Source of the DNA: Microlunatus endophyticus
Lineage (GTDB): Bacteria; Actinomycetota; Actinomycetes; Propionibacteriales; Propionibacteriaceae
Reading direction: 5' to 3'
NCBI RefSeq assembly: GCF_014646195.1
Contig: NZ_BMMZ01000017.1
Coordinates: forward strand, 1 to 64,000
DNA length: 64,000 bases
The notes under the pieces are model-generated. The model searched no databases. It had not been told where the DNA came from and was given only the letters and a program-made list of their open reading frames with translations. Below, one piece after another: positions 1 through 7,640 of the stretch (position 1 is the first letter of the stretch; every line of letters begins with the position of its first letter). The position numbers and the translations under genes are program-made.

Positions 1-74
1 ACCTCGAACACAGTTGATGGCATACACCATCATCCCACACTGTAAACGAATTAATGACGCGCAACACTAGCTAC

Positions 75-1280
75 CTATTTGGTAGCGAACTTCTTCAGAT
101 TGCTGGTATCGCCCCGCGCGATGTCGCCGAACATCTCCTTGGCCTTGGCGTTGTCCCACAGCACCGACGAACCGGCCGAGGTCGTGGCGTTGGCGTTGGC
201 GATCGGAACCGTGAGCGTCAGGCCGTTGCCGCTGGAGACCCGGCCGAGCGCGATGATCATCTTCATGGCGGAGAACATCGAGGCGTTCTCACCGACAGCC
301 AGCGAATCGGTGCCGGAGTTGGCCAGCCGCCAATAGCGCATCGGGTTGACGATCGTCGCGGGCGAGGCGGCCTTCTTGGCCATGGCGCCGAGAACCTGGC
401 GCTGCCGCTCGACCCGGCCAAGATCACCATGCGGGTCGGCATGGCGTTCGCGGACGTATCCCAACGCGTCCTTGCCGACCAGAGTCTGGCAGCCCTTCTT
501 GAGGTTGATGTGCGCGTCGTGATCCTTGATCGGTTGCTTCAGGCACACGTGGATGCCGCCGATCGCGTCGATCACGTCCACAAACCCCGCGAAGCCGACC
601 TCGGTGTACTGGTCGACCCGCAGCCCGGTGTTCTTCTCGATGGTCTTGGTCAGCAGTTTGGCCCCACCGAAGGAGTAGGCCGCGTTGATCTTGTTGGAGC
701 CGTACCCGGGGATCGGCAGATAGGAATCGCGCGGAATCGAGATCAGCGCCGGCTGCCCGCCTGGCGGGACGTACAGCAGCATGATCGTGTCGGTCCGCTG
801 GCCCGCGTCATGTCCGGTTCCGAGCTTCTTCTGCTCCTCCTTGGTCAGTCCGGCGCGAGAGTCCGAGCCGACCATCAGGTAGAGGGTGCCGGGCTGGTCC
901 GCCGGACGACTCCCGGACGGCTCGAACGCGACCCGGTTGACATGGCTCCAGGCGTAGATCGGAACCGCGACCAGCCAGACCAGCACGGCCGCCAGGAAGA
1001 TCGCGATCCCGGCGGCGATTCGCCGCCCGACCCTCCGCTTCCGCGGCGGACGCGGTGCCCGGGCGGGTTGCGGCGGTGCGACCGGCGGCTGGGAGGGCGG
1101 TTCCTGCGGCGGTTGGGGAGCGCGCTGCGTAGGTTGCCGGCTCTCGACCTGCGGATTAGGGTCGTACGCCGCCGGTTCCTGCTGCGGCAGCAGGCGGGTC
1201 GGCTCGGGCTCCTGGTCCCGCGACTGTTTCGGGTCGCGGTGGTAGAGCCAGTCGAGATCGTCGTCGTGACTGGATGCCAT
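75..1280 (-). CDS. LCP (LytR-CpsA-Psr) family cell-wall ligase
   Basis: LCP proteins move undecaprenyl-linked glycopolymers onto peptidoglycan at the outer face of the membrane. The 401-residue protein has a Pro/Gln-rich cytoplasmic N-terminus (about 1-80), basic residues, one membrane segment (about 88-110) and an extracellular LCP domain (about 130-330). The domain shows the core features: a GSDSR strand, the RTDTIMLL strand, ISIPRDSYLPIPG with the phosphate-binding Arg, and YVRERH. I start at the ATG giving MASSHDDD; an in-frame ATG 13 codons upstream adds residues that do not look conserved. It is divergent from a second LCP gene and close to a glycosyltransferase, consistent with surface-polymer attachment. 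The exact polymer cannot be told from sequence. Confidence 0.9.
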   Translation of the reverse strand: MASSHDDDLDWLYHRDPKQSRDQEPEPTRLLPQQEPAAYDPNPQVESRQPTQRAPQPPQEPPSQPPVAPPQPARAPRPPRKRRVGRRIAAGIAIFLAAVLVWLVAVPIYAWSHVNRVAFEPSGSRPADQPGTLYLMVGSDSRAGLTKEEQKKLGTGHDAGQRTDTIMLLYVPPGGQPALISIPRDSYLPIPGYGSNKINAAYSFGGAKLLTKTIEKNTGLRVDQYTEVGFAGFVDVIDAIGGIHVCLKQPIKDHDAHINLKKGCQTLVGKDALGYVRERHADPHGDLGRVERQRQVLGAMAKKAASPATIVNPMRYWRLANSGTDSLAVGENASMFSAMKMIIALGRVSSGNGLTLTVPIANANATTSAGSSVLWDNAKAKEMFGDIARGDTSNLKKFATK

Positions 1281-1413
1281 TCCACCAAAGTACCTGTGAC
1301 CGGCGAGTCGGCCCGGCATCGTCGCCGGAGGGCCGGAATACTGAGGTCATCTGTACGTCGGCCGACCGAGCGGGTGGGCGCACGGATACCTTCCCCAACT
1401 GAAAGGCGCGCCG

Positions 1414-2940
1414 GTGACCGCAACAACGCTGCCGCCTGCCTCCCGTCCGGCAGGTCCGAACCCGACCCAACAGAAGAGCCAGCGGATCAAGCTCCGCCGC
1501 GGGCTGACCTTCTTGTTGATGACCTTGGTGCTTCCCGGCTCGGCCCAGATGGCCGCCGGAAGCAAGCGCCTGGGCCGGTTCGCACTGAGGACCTGGGCGG
1601 TGCTGGTGGTCGCGGTGCTGGCGACTGTTGCCCTCGCCCTCTTCCGTCGCAGCGCATTCATCACGCTGATGTCCAGCCAGGCCCCGCTGCGGCTGCTGCA
1701 GGGTCTGCTGATCGTCCTCGGGATCTGCTGGGCGGGTCTGATGATCGACGCCTGGCGGATCAGCCGGCCGCCGGAGCTGGCACGACAACACCGTCTCGGG
1801 TTCGCCATGCTCAGCGGCGCACTGGTGTTCCTGGTGACCGGCGCCATGTTCGCCAGTGCATCGATCGTCTCCGACCAGCGCGACTTCATGTCCTCGGTTT
1901 TCACCGGCGGTGGCGACAAGGTGGCCAAGGACGGCCGGATCAACGTGCTGCTGCTCGGCGGCGACGCGGGCTCGGACCGGGTCGGTCTGCGTCCGGACAG
2001 CATCACCGTCGCCAGCATCGACACCGACTCCGGACGTACGGTGCTCTTCAGCCTGCCGCGCAACCTGGAGGACGTGCCGTTCCCGGCCTCGTCACCGCTG
2101 CACAAAGTCTTTCCCAACGGCTACGGATGCGCCGACCACAGCTGCATGCTGAACGCGGTCTACACCTACGCCGAGGCCCACAAGGATCTCTATCCCGGCG
2201 TGAAGAATCCGGGTGCGCAGGCCACCAAGGAGGCCGTTGAGGGCGCCACCGGACTCAAGATCAACTACTACGCGCTGATCGACCTGAAGGGTTTCCAGAA
2301 GCTGATCGACGCGGTCGGCGGGATCACCATCACGGTCAACAAGAAGCTGCCGATCGGCGGCCAGGTGCCGGGCCAGAAGGTCAAGCACTACATCGAACCG
2401 GGCACCCGGCACATGGACGGCTATCACGCTCTCTGGTACGCCCGATCACGGCACGCCGATTCCGACTACGCGCGGATGGCCCGGCAGAAGTGTGTGATGG
2501 ACGCGATGCTCAACCAGCTCGACCCGGTCACCGTGCTCACCAAATTCAACAAGATCGCGGCCGCGGGCAAGCAGATCATCGAGACCGACGTGCCCCCGTC
2601 GGAGATCAACAAGCTGATCGACCTGGCCGGCAAGGCCAAACGGCACTCGATCGCCAGCGTCGCCTTCGTACCGCCGATGATCTATCCGGGCAGCCCCGAC
2701 TTCGCCCTGATGCACCAGACCACCAAGGCGGCTGTGGCCAAGGCCACCGATGCCGGTGCCAAGCTGGCCAAGGCGCAGCGCGCGGCGGCCAAGAAGGCGA
2801 AGGCCACGGCAAGTCCGTCCGGCCATGCGACGGCCGGCACCAAGCCGTCCGGCGGGTCGTCCAGCGCTTCGACCAAGCCCTCGGCGCCGACCAGTGGGAC
2901 GAACGATCTCAACTCGGTGTGCTCCGCGGGGTCGGCCTGA
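1414..2940 (+). CDS. LCP family protein with four N-terminal membrane segments
   Basis: This is a second LCP-type glycopolymer ligase, 508 residues, with a GTG start preceded by GAAAGG. It has four hydrophobic segments (about 28-48, 63-81, 93-112, 130-152), then the LCP domain (about 165-400) with LLGGDAGSDR, RPDSITVASI, FSLPRNLEDVPFP and YARSRHADSDYARM, the last carrying catalytic-region arginines. The final ~60 residues are a low-complexity Ala/Lys/Ser/Thr tail ending near a Cys. Multi-spanning LCP proteins are known in actinobacteria. It diverges from the single-span LCP gene across about 130 bases, and the glycosyltransferase gene follows 31 bases downstream, so the two are probably co-transcribed. 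Confidence 0.9.
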   Translation: MTATTLPPASRPAGPNPTQQKSQRIKLRRGLTFLLMTLVLPGSAQMAAGSKRLGRFALRTWAVLVVAVLATVALALFRRSAFITLMSSQAPLRLLQGLLIVLGICWAGLMIDAWRISRPPELARQHRLGFAMLSGALVFLVTGAMFASASIVSDQRDFMSSVFTGGGDKVAKDGRINVLLLGGDAGSDRVGLRPDSITVASIDTDSGRTVLFSLPRNLEDVPFPASSPLHKVFPNGYGCADHSCMLNAVYTYAEAHKDLYPGVKNPGAQATKEAVEGATGLKINYYALIDLKGFQKLIDAVGGITITVNKKLPIGGQVPGQKVKHYIEPGTRHMDGYHALWYARSRHADSDYARMARQKCVMDAMLNQLDPVTVLTKFNKIAAAGKQIIETDVPPSEINKLIDLAGKAKRHSIASVAFVPPMIYPGSPDFALMHQTTKAAVAKATDAGAKLAKAQRAAAKKAKATASPSGHATAGTKPSGGSSSASTKPSAPTSGTNDLNSVCSAGSA

Positions 2941-2971
2941 TCATCCGGTGTCGACCTGTCAGGATGGCGAG

Positions 2972-3973
2972 ATGATCTCGCAGTATCCCGGCGTGTCGGT
3001 CGTGATGCCGATCCTCAACGAGGAACGCCATCTGGCTGCCGCCGTCCGGCGGATCCTTGACCAGGAATACCCCGGGGATCTGCAGGTGATCATGTCGATC
3101 GGACCGAGCACCGATCACACCCATGAGATCGCCGAAAAGCTGGCTGCGGGGGATGCCCGGCTGCAGGTGGTCGACAATCCGACCGGTCGCACGCCGACCG
3201 CGCTCAACCTGGGCATCGCCGCCGCGAACTACGACATCGTCGCCCGGGTGGACGGCCACGGTGAGCTCACCGACGGCTACCTGAGGCGAGCCGTCGAACT
3301 GCTCGAGGAGACCGGAGCGGCCAATGTCGGTGGGGTGATGGATGCCCAGGGCCAGTCACCCTTCGAGGAGGCAGTGGCGTACGCGTACACCTCGCGGCTG
3401 GGCCTGGGCGGCTCGAAATTCCACCTCGAGGAGTCCCCCGCCGGGCCGGCCGACACGGTTTTTCTCGGCGTCTTCCGCAAACAAGCACTCCTGGACGCGG
3501 GGTGCTACGACGAGACCCTGCACCGGGCACAGGACTGGGAGTTGAACTACCGGCTCCGGCAGCGTGGCGAGCTGATCTGGTTCTCCCCAGAGCTGAAGGT
3601 CACCTATCGGCCGCGCTCGACGTTGCGCGCGCTGACCGCACAGTTCTACCTGACCGGAAAGTGGCGCCGCGAGGTGGTCCGGCGACACCCCGACACGGCC
3701 GGGCTGCGCTATCTGGCACCCCCGATCGCCGTGATGGGGATCGGTGTCGGCATCTCGGGCGGACTGGCTGGCATGATCACCAACAAGTTGATCTTGAAGC
3801 TGGGTTGGCTCGCACCGCTGGGCTATCTCTTGTTGATCATCGCTGGTACCGCAACGGCTTCCGGCCTCAGCCCTGCCGCGCGGGCACGGCTGCCGCTGGT
3901 GTTGATCATCATGCACCTGGCCTGGGGGCTGGGATTCCTGGTCGGGCTTGATCACGACACCAAGGCGTCGTAA
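2972..3973 (+). CDS. Glycosyltransferase family 2, ExoA-like, with C-terminal membrane segments
   Basis: A 333-residue GT-A fold transferase, probably adding a sugar to a lipid-linked glycan at the inner membrane face. The start is the ATG giving MISQYPG, with AGGA just upstream. The N-terminus has VSVVMPILNEERHL, a nucleotide-binding stretch around residues 45-85, and VARVDGHGEL as the metal-binding DxH-type motif. HRAQDWELNYRL is the equivalent of the ED/QxxRW region. Two or three hydrophobic helices lie near residues 245-325. This arrangement resembles succinoglycan ExoA-type enzymes. It follows an LCP gene, which suggests shared work on one surface polymer; donor and acceptor sugars are unknown. 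Confidence 0.85.
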   Translation: MISQYPGVSVVMPILNEERHLAAAVRRILDQEYPGDLQVIMSIGPSTDHTHEIAEKLAAGDARLQVVDNPTGRTPTALNLGIAAANYDIVARVDGHGELTDGYLRRAVELLEETGAANVGGVMDAQGQSPFEEAVAYAYTSRLGLGGSKFHLEESPAGPADTVFLGVFRKQALLDAGCYDETLHRAQDWELNYRLRQRGELIWFSPELKVTYRPRSTLRALTAQFYLTGKWRREVVRRHPDTAGLRYLAPPIAVMGIGVGISGGLAGMITNKLILKLGWLAPLGYLLLIIAGTATASGLSPAARARLPLVLIIMHLAWGLGFLVGLDHDTKAS

Positions 3974-3982
3974 TCCTGGCGG

Positions 3983-4246
3983 TTGCCGAGAACCCCGTCC
4001 CAAAGCTTCGTCAACAACCGGGTTTGCATCGAGCTGACCGGCAAGGACAAGCACTTCGATCGCCTGATCGACTCGATGGCCCGTGATGCCGAGGCTGCGC
4101 TGGGGACTCTTGACGGGCTGGGCCTCTATTTCGCCAATCTGTACGAGGACCTCGACACCTCGCCGGAATCGGTCGTGGTCGAGATCGGCGCCATCCGGGT
4201 GCGGCGCCGTCCGCTTCACGGCACCAGCGACACGTCCAGGGAGTAG
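3983..4246 (+). CDS. Small open frame, hypothetical, possibly a gene remnant
   Basis: An 87-codon frame with a weak TTG start and no convincing ribosome site. It encodes a fairly normal-looking acidic stretch (LTGKDKHFDRLIDSMARD, then LDGLGLYFANLYEDLD) that does not look like random antisense translation. I do not recognise the family. Its last 31 bases overlap the 3' end of the convergent GntR gene. It may be the tail of a decayed gene rather than an expressed one. Confidence 0.3.
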   Translation: MPRTPSQSFVNNRVCIELTGKDKHFDRLIDSMARDAEAALGTLDGLGLYFANLYEDLDTSPESVVVEIGAIRVRRRPLHGTSDTSRE

Positions 4247-4968
4247 TGCGGGGCGCGGTAGACATGCCGGCCGATCTCGATCAGCCGGCCGGTGTCGTCG
4301 TAGACGACCCGTTGGGTTGCCATACACGCCGACGGCTGGTGATCGGAGAGCAGCCGGCACTCCTCGGCGGTCATCAACCGCGCGCTGACGGTCTGGTGGG
4401 CGACCCGCAGATTGATGCCGCGGGACCGCAGCAACGCGTACAGGGCCCCGTCGGCAAGATCAGCTTCGCTGATCGACAGCCAGTCCGGCAGGTGGTTGAC
4501 CATGATCGCCAGCGGTACGCCGTCGGCCAGCCGGAGCCGTTTGATGGTGATGAAATTCGTCCCCGGATCGATGTCGGCGCCACAGGAGAGCACTTCCGGC
4601 CGAGCCTCACCGATCTCGTACGACAGCAGCCGGGTCTGCGGACTGCGGCCTGATGCGACCAGATCGTCGTACAGGCTCGACAGTCGGGCCTGCCGGTTGA
4701 TCTGCCGGCTCAGCACCTGGGTGCCGACGCCGCGCTTGCGGACGACCAATCCCTTCCGGGCCAGTTGGGCGATCGCCTGGCGGGCGGTCGGCCTGGCCAG
4801 TCCGAGCCGGCTGGTCATCGACAGCTCGTTCTCCAGTCGGTCGCCGGGAACCAACTCACCTGCGGTGATCGCCGCCTCGATCGCGTGTGCCAACTGGTGG
4901 TAAAGAGGGATCGGACTGGTCCGGTCCAGCACGATGTCCAGCTGCTTCGGCTCGGCAGACTGAGACAT
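4216..4968 (-). CDS. GntR/HutC-family regulator of the inositol cluster (UTRA domain)
   Basis: A 250-residue regulator that begins at the ATG giving MSQSAEPK; longer versions would run across the intergenic promoter. Residues about 15-80 are a winged helix (PLYHQLAHAIEAAI, then LGLARPTARQAIAQL and GVGTQV). Residues about 95-245 match a UTRA effector domain, which in this family binds a small sugar-derived ligand. It diverges from iolC, and a perfect inverted repeat sits in the shared promoter. By family precedent it probably represses the iol operon and itself until an inositol-derived inducer appears. The ligand is not deducible from sequence. Confidence 0.85.
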   Translation of the reverse strand: MSQSAEPKQLDIVLDRTSPIPLYHQLAHAIEAAITAGELVPGDRLENELSMTSRLGLARPTARQAIAQLARKGLVVRKRGVGTQVLSRQINRQARLSSLYDDLVASGRSPQTRLLSYEIGEARPEVLSCGADIDPGTNFITIKRLRLADGVPLAIMVNHLPDWLSISEADLADGALYALLRSRGINLRVAHQTVSARLMTAEECRLLSDHQPSACMATQRVVYDDTGRLIEIGRHVYRAPHYSLDVSLVP

Positions 4969-4991
4969 GAGCACGAGCTTAATATGTCCGA

Positions 4992-5003
4992 TTGTCTGGA
5001 CAA
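4992..5003. promoter_or_regulatory. Candidate GntR operator upstream of iolC
   Basis: TTGTC-TG-GACAA is a perfect 5-2-5 inverted repeat between the divergent GntR and iolC starts. A longer, looser pair (TGTCC at 4985-4989 and GGACA at 4998-5002) overlaps it. GntR/HutC proteins bind short palindromes of this size, so autoregulation and iol repression are plausible inferences. Confidence 0.5.
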
Positions 5004-5038
5004 AGACTTGACCTGCTCGCCGTCCGCCTGATTGGCTG

Positions 5039-5989
5039 GTGGTCATGGCGGGTGTGCACCACGAAGTCCTCACCTTCGGACGGAGCGGGGTCGACATCTA
5101 TCCCGACCAGATCGGCATCGGACTGGAGGATGTCACGTCCTTCGGCAAATATCTCGGCGGAACCACCGCCAATGTTGCGGTCGCCGCCGCCCGGCTGGGG
5201 CGGGCGGCGGCGATCATCACCGGCGTCGGTGACGATCCCTTCGGCCGCTACGTCCGCCGGCAGCTGACCACCCTCGGAGTGGACGACCGGCACGTCGTCA
5301 CCAACCACGAGTACGCGACCCCGGTCACCTTCTGCGAGATCTTCCCGCCGGACAACTTCCCGCTGTACTTCTACCGCAAGCCCTCGGCACCGGACCTGCA
5401 GGTCCGGCCGGCCGACATCGACTTCGACGCCGTACGGGACACCGACCTGATGTGGATCTCAGTCACCGGGCTGAGCGAGGACCCCAGCAGGGAGTCGCAT
5501 TTCGCGGTGCTCGAGGCGAGGGCCCGCAAACGGTTCACGGTGATCGATCTGGACTACCGGCCGATGTTCTGGCAGACCCCGGACGCTGCTCGGGAGCAGA
5601 TCGCAAAGGTGCTGCCGGACGTGACCGTCGCCGTCGGGAACCGGGAGGAGTGCGAGGTCGCGGTCGGCGAATCGGATCCGGAGAAGGCCGCCGATGCGCT
5701 GCTCGACGCCGGGGTCCAGATCGCAATCGTCAAGCAGGGCCCGGACGGGGTCCTGGGCAAGACCAGAACCGAACGGGTGGTCGCGCCGCCGATCCCGATC
5801 GAGCCGCTCAACGGGCTCGGGGCCGGCGACGGATTCGGCGGATCGCTCGCCCACGGGCTGCTCGCCGGCTGGCCGCTGGAGAAGGTCTTGCACCGGGCCA
5901 ATGCGGCGGGTGCCATCGTCGCCTCCCGGCTGGAATGCTCGACGGCGATGCCGACCGAGCAGGAGATCGACGAGTTGTTGCGGGCATGA
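5039..5989 (+). CDS. iolC: 5-dehydro-2-deoxygluconokinase (PfkB family)
   Basis: This kinase phosphorylates 2-deoxy-5-keto-gluconate in myo-inositol breakdown. The 316-residue protein has PfkB features: a substrate-binding start with FGKYLGGTTANVAVAAARLG (signature 1), SVTGLS mid-domain, and NGLGAGDGFGGSLAHGL (signature 2), where the Asp is the catalytic base and AGD forms the anion hole. The start is GTG 5039 or ATG 5045; an in-frame stop upstream rules out anything longer. Some bacterial IolC proteins carry a C-terminal DUF2090 aldolase-like domain. This one stops after the kinase, and the next gene may fill that role. Its TGA overlaps the next ATG. Confidence 0.92.
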   Translation: MVMAGVHHEVLTFGRSGVDIYPDQIGIGLEDVTSFGKYLGGTTANVAVAAARLGRAAAIITGVGDDPFGRYVRRQLTTLGVDDRHVVTNHEYATPVTFCEIFPPDNFPLYFYRKPSAPDLQVRPADIDFDAVRDTDLMWISVTGLSEDPSRESHFAVLEARARKRFTVIDLDYRPMFWQTPDAAREQIAKVLPDVTVAVGNREECEVAVGESDPEKAADALLDAGVQIAIVKQGPDGVLGKTRTERVVAPPIPIEPLNGLGAGDGFGGSLAHGLLAGWPLEKVLHRANAAGAIVASRLECSTAMPTEQEIDELLRA

Positions 5990-6855
5990 CCGAGATCAGC
6001 GACCTGACCGACATCCGCTTGACCGATCCCGGCCGAATCGGTCGGCTGCTGGCCGAGCGTAGCCGTCCGGGACTGCCCGCCGACGGTCGTTTGATGATCA
6101 TCGCCTGTGATCATCCGGCCCGCGGATCGCTGTCGGCGCTGGGCCGGCCGACCGCGATGGCCGATCGACCGGAGCTGCTGCGGCGGCTGGTGACGGCACT
6201 GTCGAGGCCGGGTGTGGACGGCGTCCTCGCGACTGCCGACATCCTGGAGGACCTGCTGCTCCTCGGCGCCCTCGAAGGCAAGATCGTCTTCAGCTCGCTG
6301 AACCGCGGCGGGCTGTCAGGTTCCTGCTTCGAGGCCGATGACCGGATGACGGGTTACGACGTCCGTGGCACTGTCGAATCCGGCTTCGACGGAGCGAAGA
6401 TGCTGCTGCGGATCGTCGTCGACGACCCCGCTACCGCGTCGACGCTGCAGGCCTGCGGGCAGGCGGTGACCGAGCTCAACCGGGCCGGACACATCGCCCT
6501 GGTCGAGCCCTTCCTGGCCCGGCACACCGACGCCGGCCGAATCGCCAACGACCTGACGCCCGAGGCCGTGATCACCTCGATCGCGATCGCCCAGGGGCTG
6601 GGGGCCTCCAGTGCCTACACCTGGCTGAAGCTGCCGGTGACCGATCGGATGGAAGAGGTTGCCGCGGCAACCACGCTGCCGAGTCTGCTGCTGGGCGGGG
6701 ATCCCGAGGGCTCGGCCGATGAGACGTACGCCCAATGGGCCGCCGCGCTGAAGCTGCCGCCGATCCGGGGCCTGGTCGTCGGACGCAGCCTGCTCTACCC
6801 GCGCGATGACGATGTCGCGGCGGCGGTGGACATCGCTGCCGGGATGGTGCACTGA
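5986..6855 (+). CDS. Cgl0158-type (beta/alpha)8 aldolase, probably 2-deoxy-5-keto-gluconate-6-phosphate aldolase
   Basis: A 289-residue protein of the deoxyribose-phosphate aldolase/Cgl0158 family that recurs in actinobacterial inositol clusters. Visible family features are LMIIACDHPARG near residue 37, then FSSLNRGGL, YDVRGTVESGFDGAKML and LVEPFLARH. SAYTWLKLPV carries the likely Schiff-base Lys, and LLLGGDPEG and GLVVGRSLLYP are phosphate-binding loops. It sits directly between iolC and iolB, with ATGA overlaps on both sides. I infer that it cleaves the phosphorylated IolC product into dihydroxyacetone phosphate and malonate semialdehyde, replacing IolJ. The chemistry is inferred from context. 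Confidence 0.75.
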   Translation: MTEISDLTDIRLTDPGRIGRLLAERSRPGLPADGRLMIIACDHPARGSLSALGRPTAMADRPELLRRLVTALSRPGVDGVLATADILEDLLLLGALEGKIVFSSLNRGGLSGSCFEADDRMTGYDVRGTVESGFDGAKMLLRIVVDDPATASTLQACGQAVTELNRAGHIALVEPFLARHTDAGRIANDLTPEAVITSIAIAQGLGASSAYTWLKLPVTDRMEEVAAATTLPSLLLGGDPEGSADETYAQWAAALKLPPIRGLVVGRSLLYPRDDDVAAAVDIAAGMVH

Positions 6856-7640
6856 TGCAGTACACGAGCCTTCGGGTGCTCGACGTCGCCGCGGGCGGGT
6901 CTATCGACATCGAGACAGCTGGCGAGGAACTGATCGTGGTGCCGTTGGCGGGGTCGGCAGCCGTCAGCTGTGACGGCAGGATCTACGAGCTCGTGGGCCG
7001 GGAATCGGTCTTCGCCGGACCCAGTGACTTCTGCTATCTGCCGATCGGTCGTACGGTTTCGGTCTCGTCACCGACGGGCATCCGCTTCGCGCTCTGCGGC
7101 GCGGCAACCGACCAGGAGCTGCCCTTCCGCTACGGCGCCGCCTCGGACGTGCCGATCGAACTCCGGGGTGCCGGACAGTCCAGCCGGCTGGTACGCAATT
7201 TCGGTACGGTCGGGTCGTTCGACACCGCGAAGCTGATCGCCTGTGAGGTGATCACGCCGGACGGCAACTGGTCGTCCTATCCGGCGCACAAACATGATCA
7301 TTCCAGCGAGACGGAGTCGGTGCTGGAGGAGCTCTACTACTTCGAGATCGCCGGCGGACCGCGCGGCGAGCCGGGTTTCGGGTATATGCAGACGACTGCC
7401 TCGGACGATCGGCCGATCGATCTGCTGCAAGAGGTCCGTGACCGGACGATCATCGAGGTCCCGTACGGATGGCACGGCCCCTGTGTGGCGGCACCCGGTT
7501 TCGAGATGTACTACCTGAATGCGATGTCGGGCCCCGGACAGGAGCGGGCGTGGTTGATCACCGATCACCCCGACCATGCTTTCGTCCGGGCGTCCTGGGA
7601 CGGTCAGCAGATCGATCCCAGGCTGGAAAGGAGACGATGA
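6855..7640 (+). CDS. iolB: 5-deoxy-glucuronate isomerase
   Basis: IolB converts 5-deoxy-glucuronate to 2-deoxy-5-keto-gluconate. The 261-residue bicupin shows the expected second-cupin metal motif PAHKHDHSSETESVLEELYYF, with His and Glu ligands, then YGWHGPCVAAPGFEMYYLN carrying the last His. ATG 6855 overlaps the previous stop (TGATG), indicating translational coupling. Its own TGA overlaps the iolD start region. Confidence 0.93.
   Translation: MQYTSLRVLDVAAGGSIDIETAGEELIVVPLAGSAAVSCDGRIYELVGRESVFAGPSDFCYLPIGRTVSVSSPTGIRFALCGAATDQELPFRYGAASDVPIELRGAGQSSRLVRNFGTVGSFDTAKLIACEVITPDGNWSSYPAHKHDHSSETESVLEELYYFEIAGGPRGEPGFGYMQTTASDDRPIDLLQEVRDRTIIEVPYGWHGPCVAAPGFEMYYLNAMSGPGQERAWLITDHPDHAFVRASWDGQQIDPRLERRR

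Noticed and set aside
1300-1328. CCGGCGA/TCGCCGG repeat between the two LCP genes
   Set aside because: Perfect but short and GC-rich, expected by chance in this composition; no supporting promoter pattern.
54-1413. Long plus-strand open frame opposite the first LCP gene
   Set aside because: The minus strand has LCP motifs and a membrane segment in the right order; the plus frame is low-complexity and has no ribosome site.
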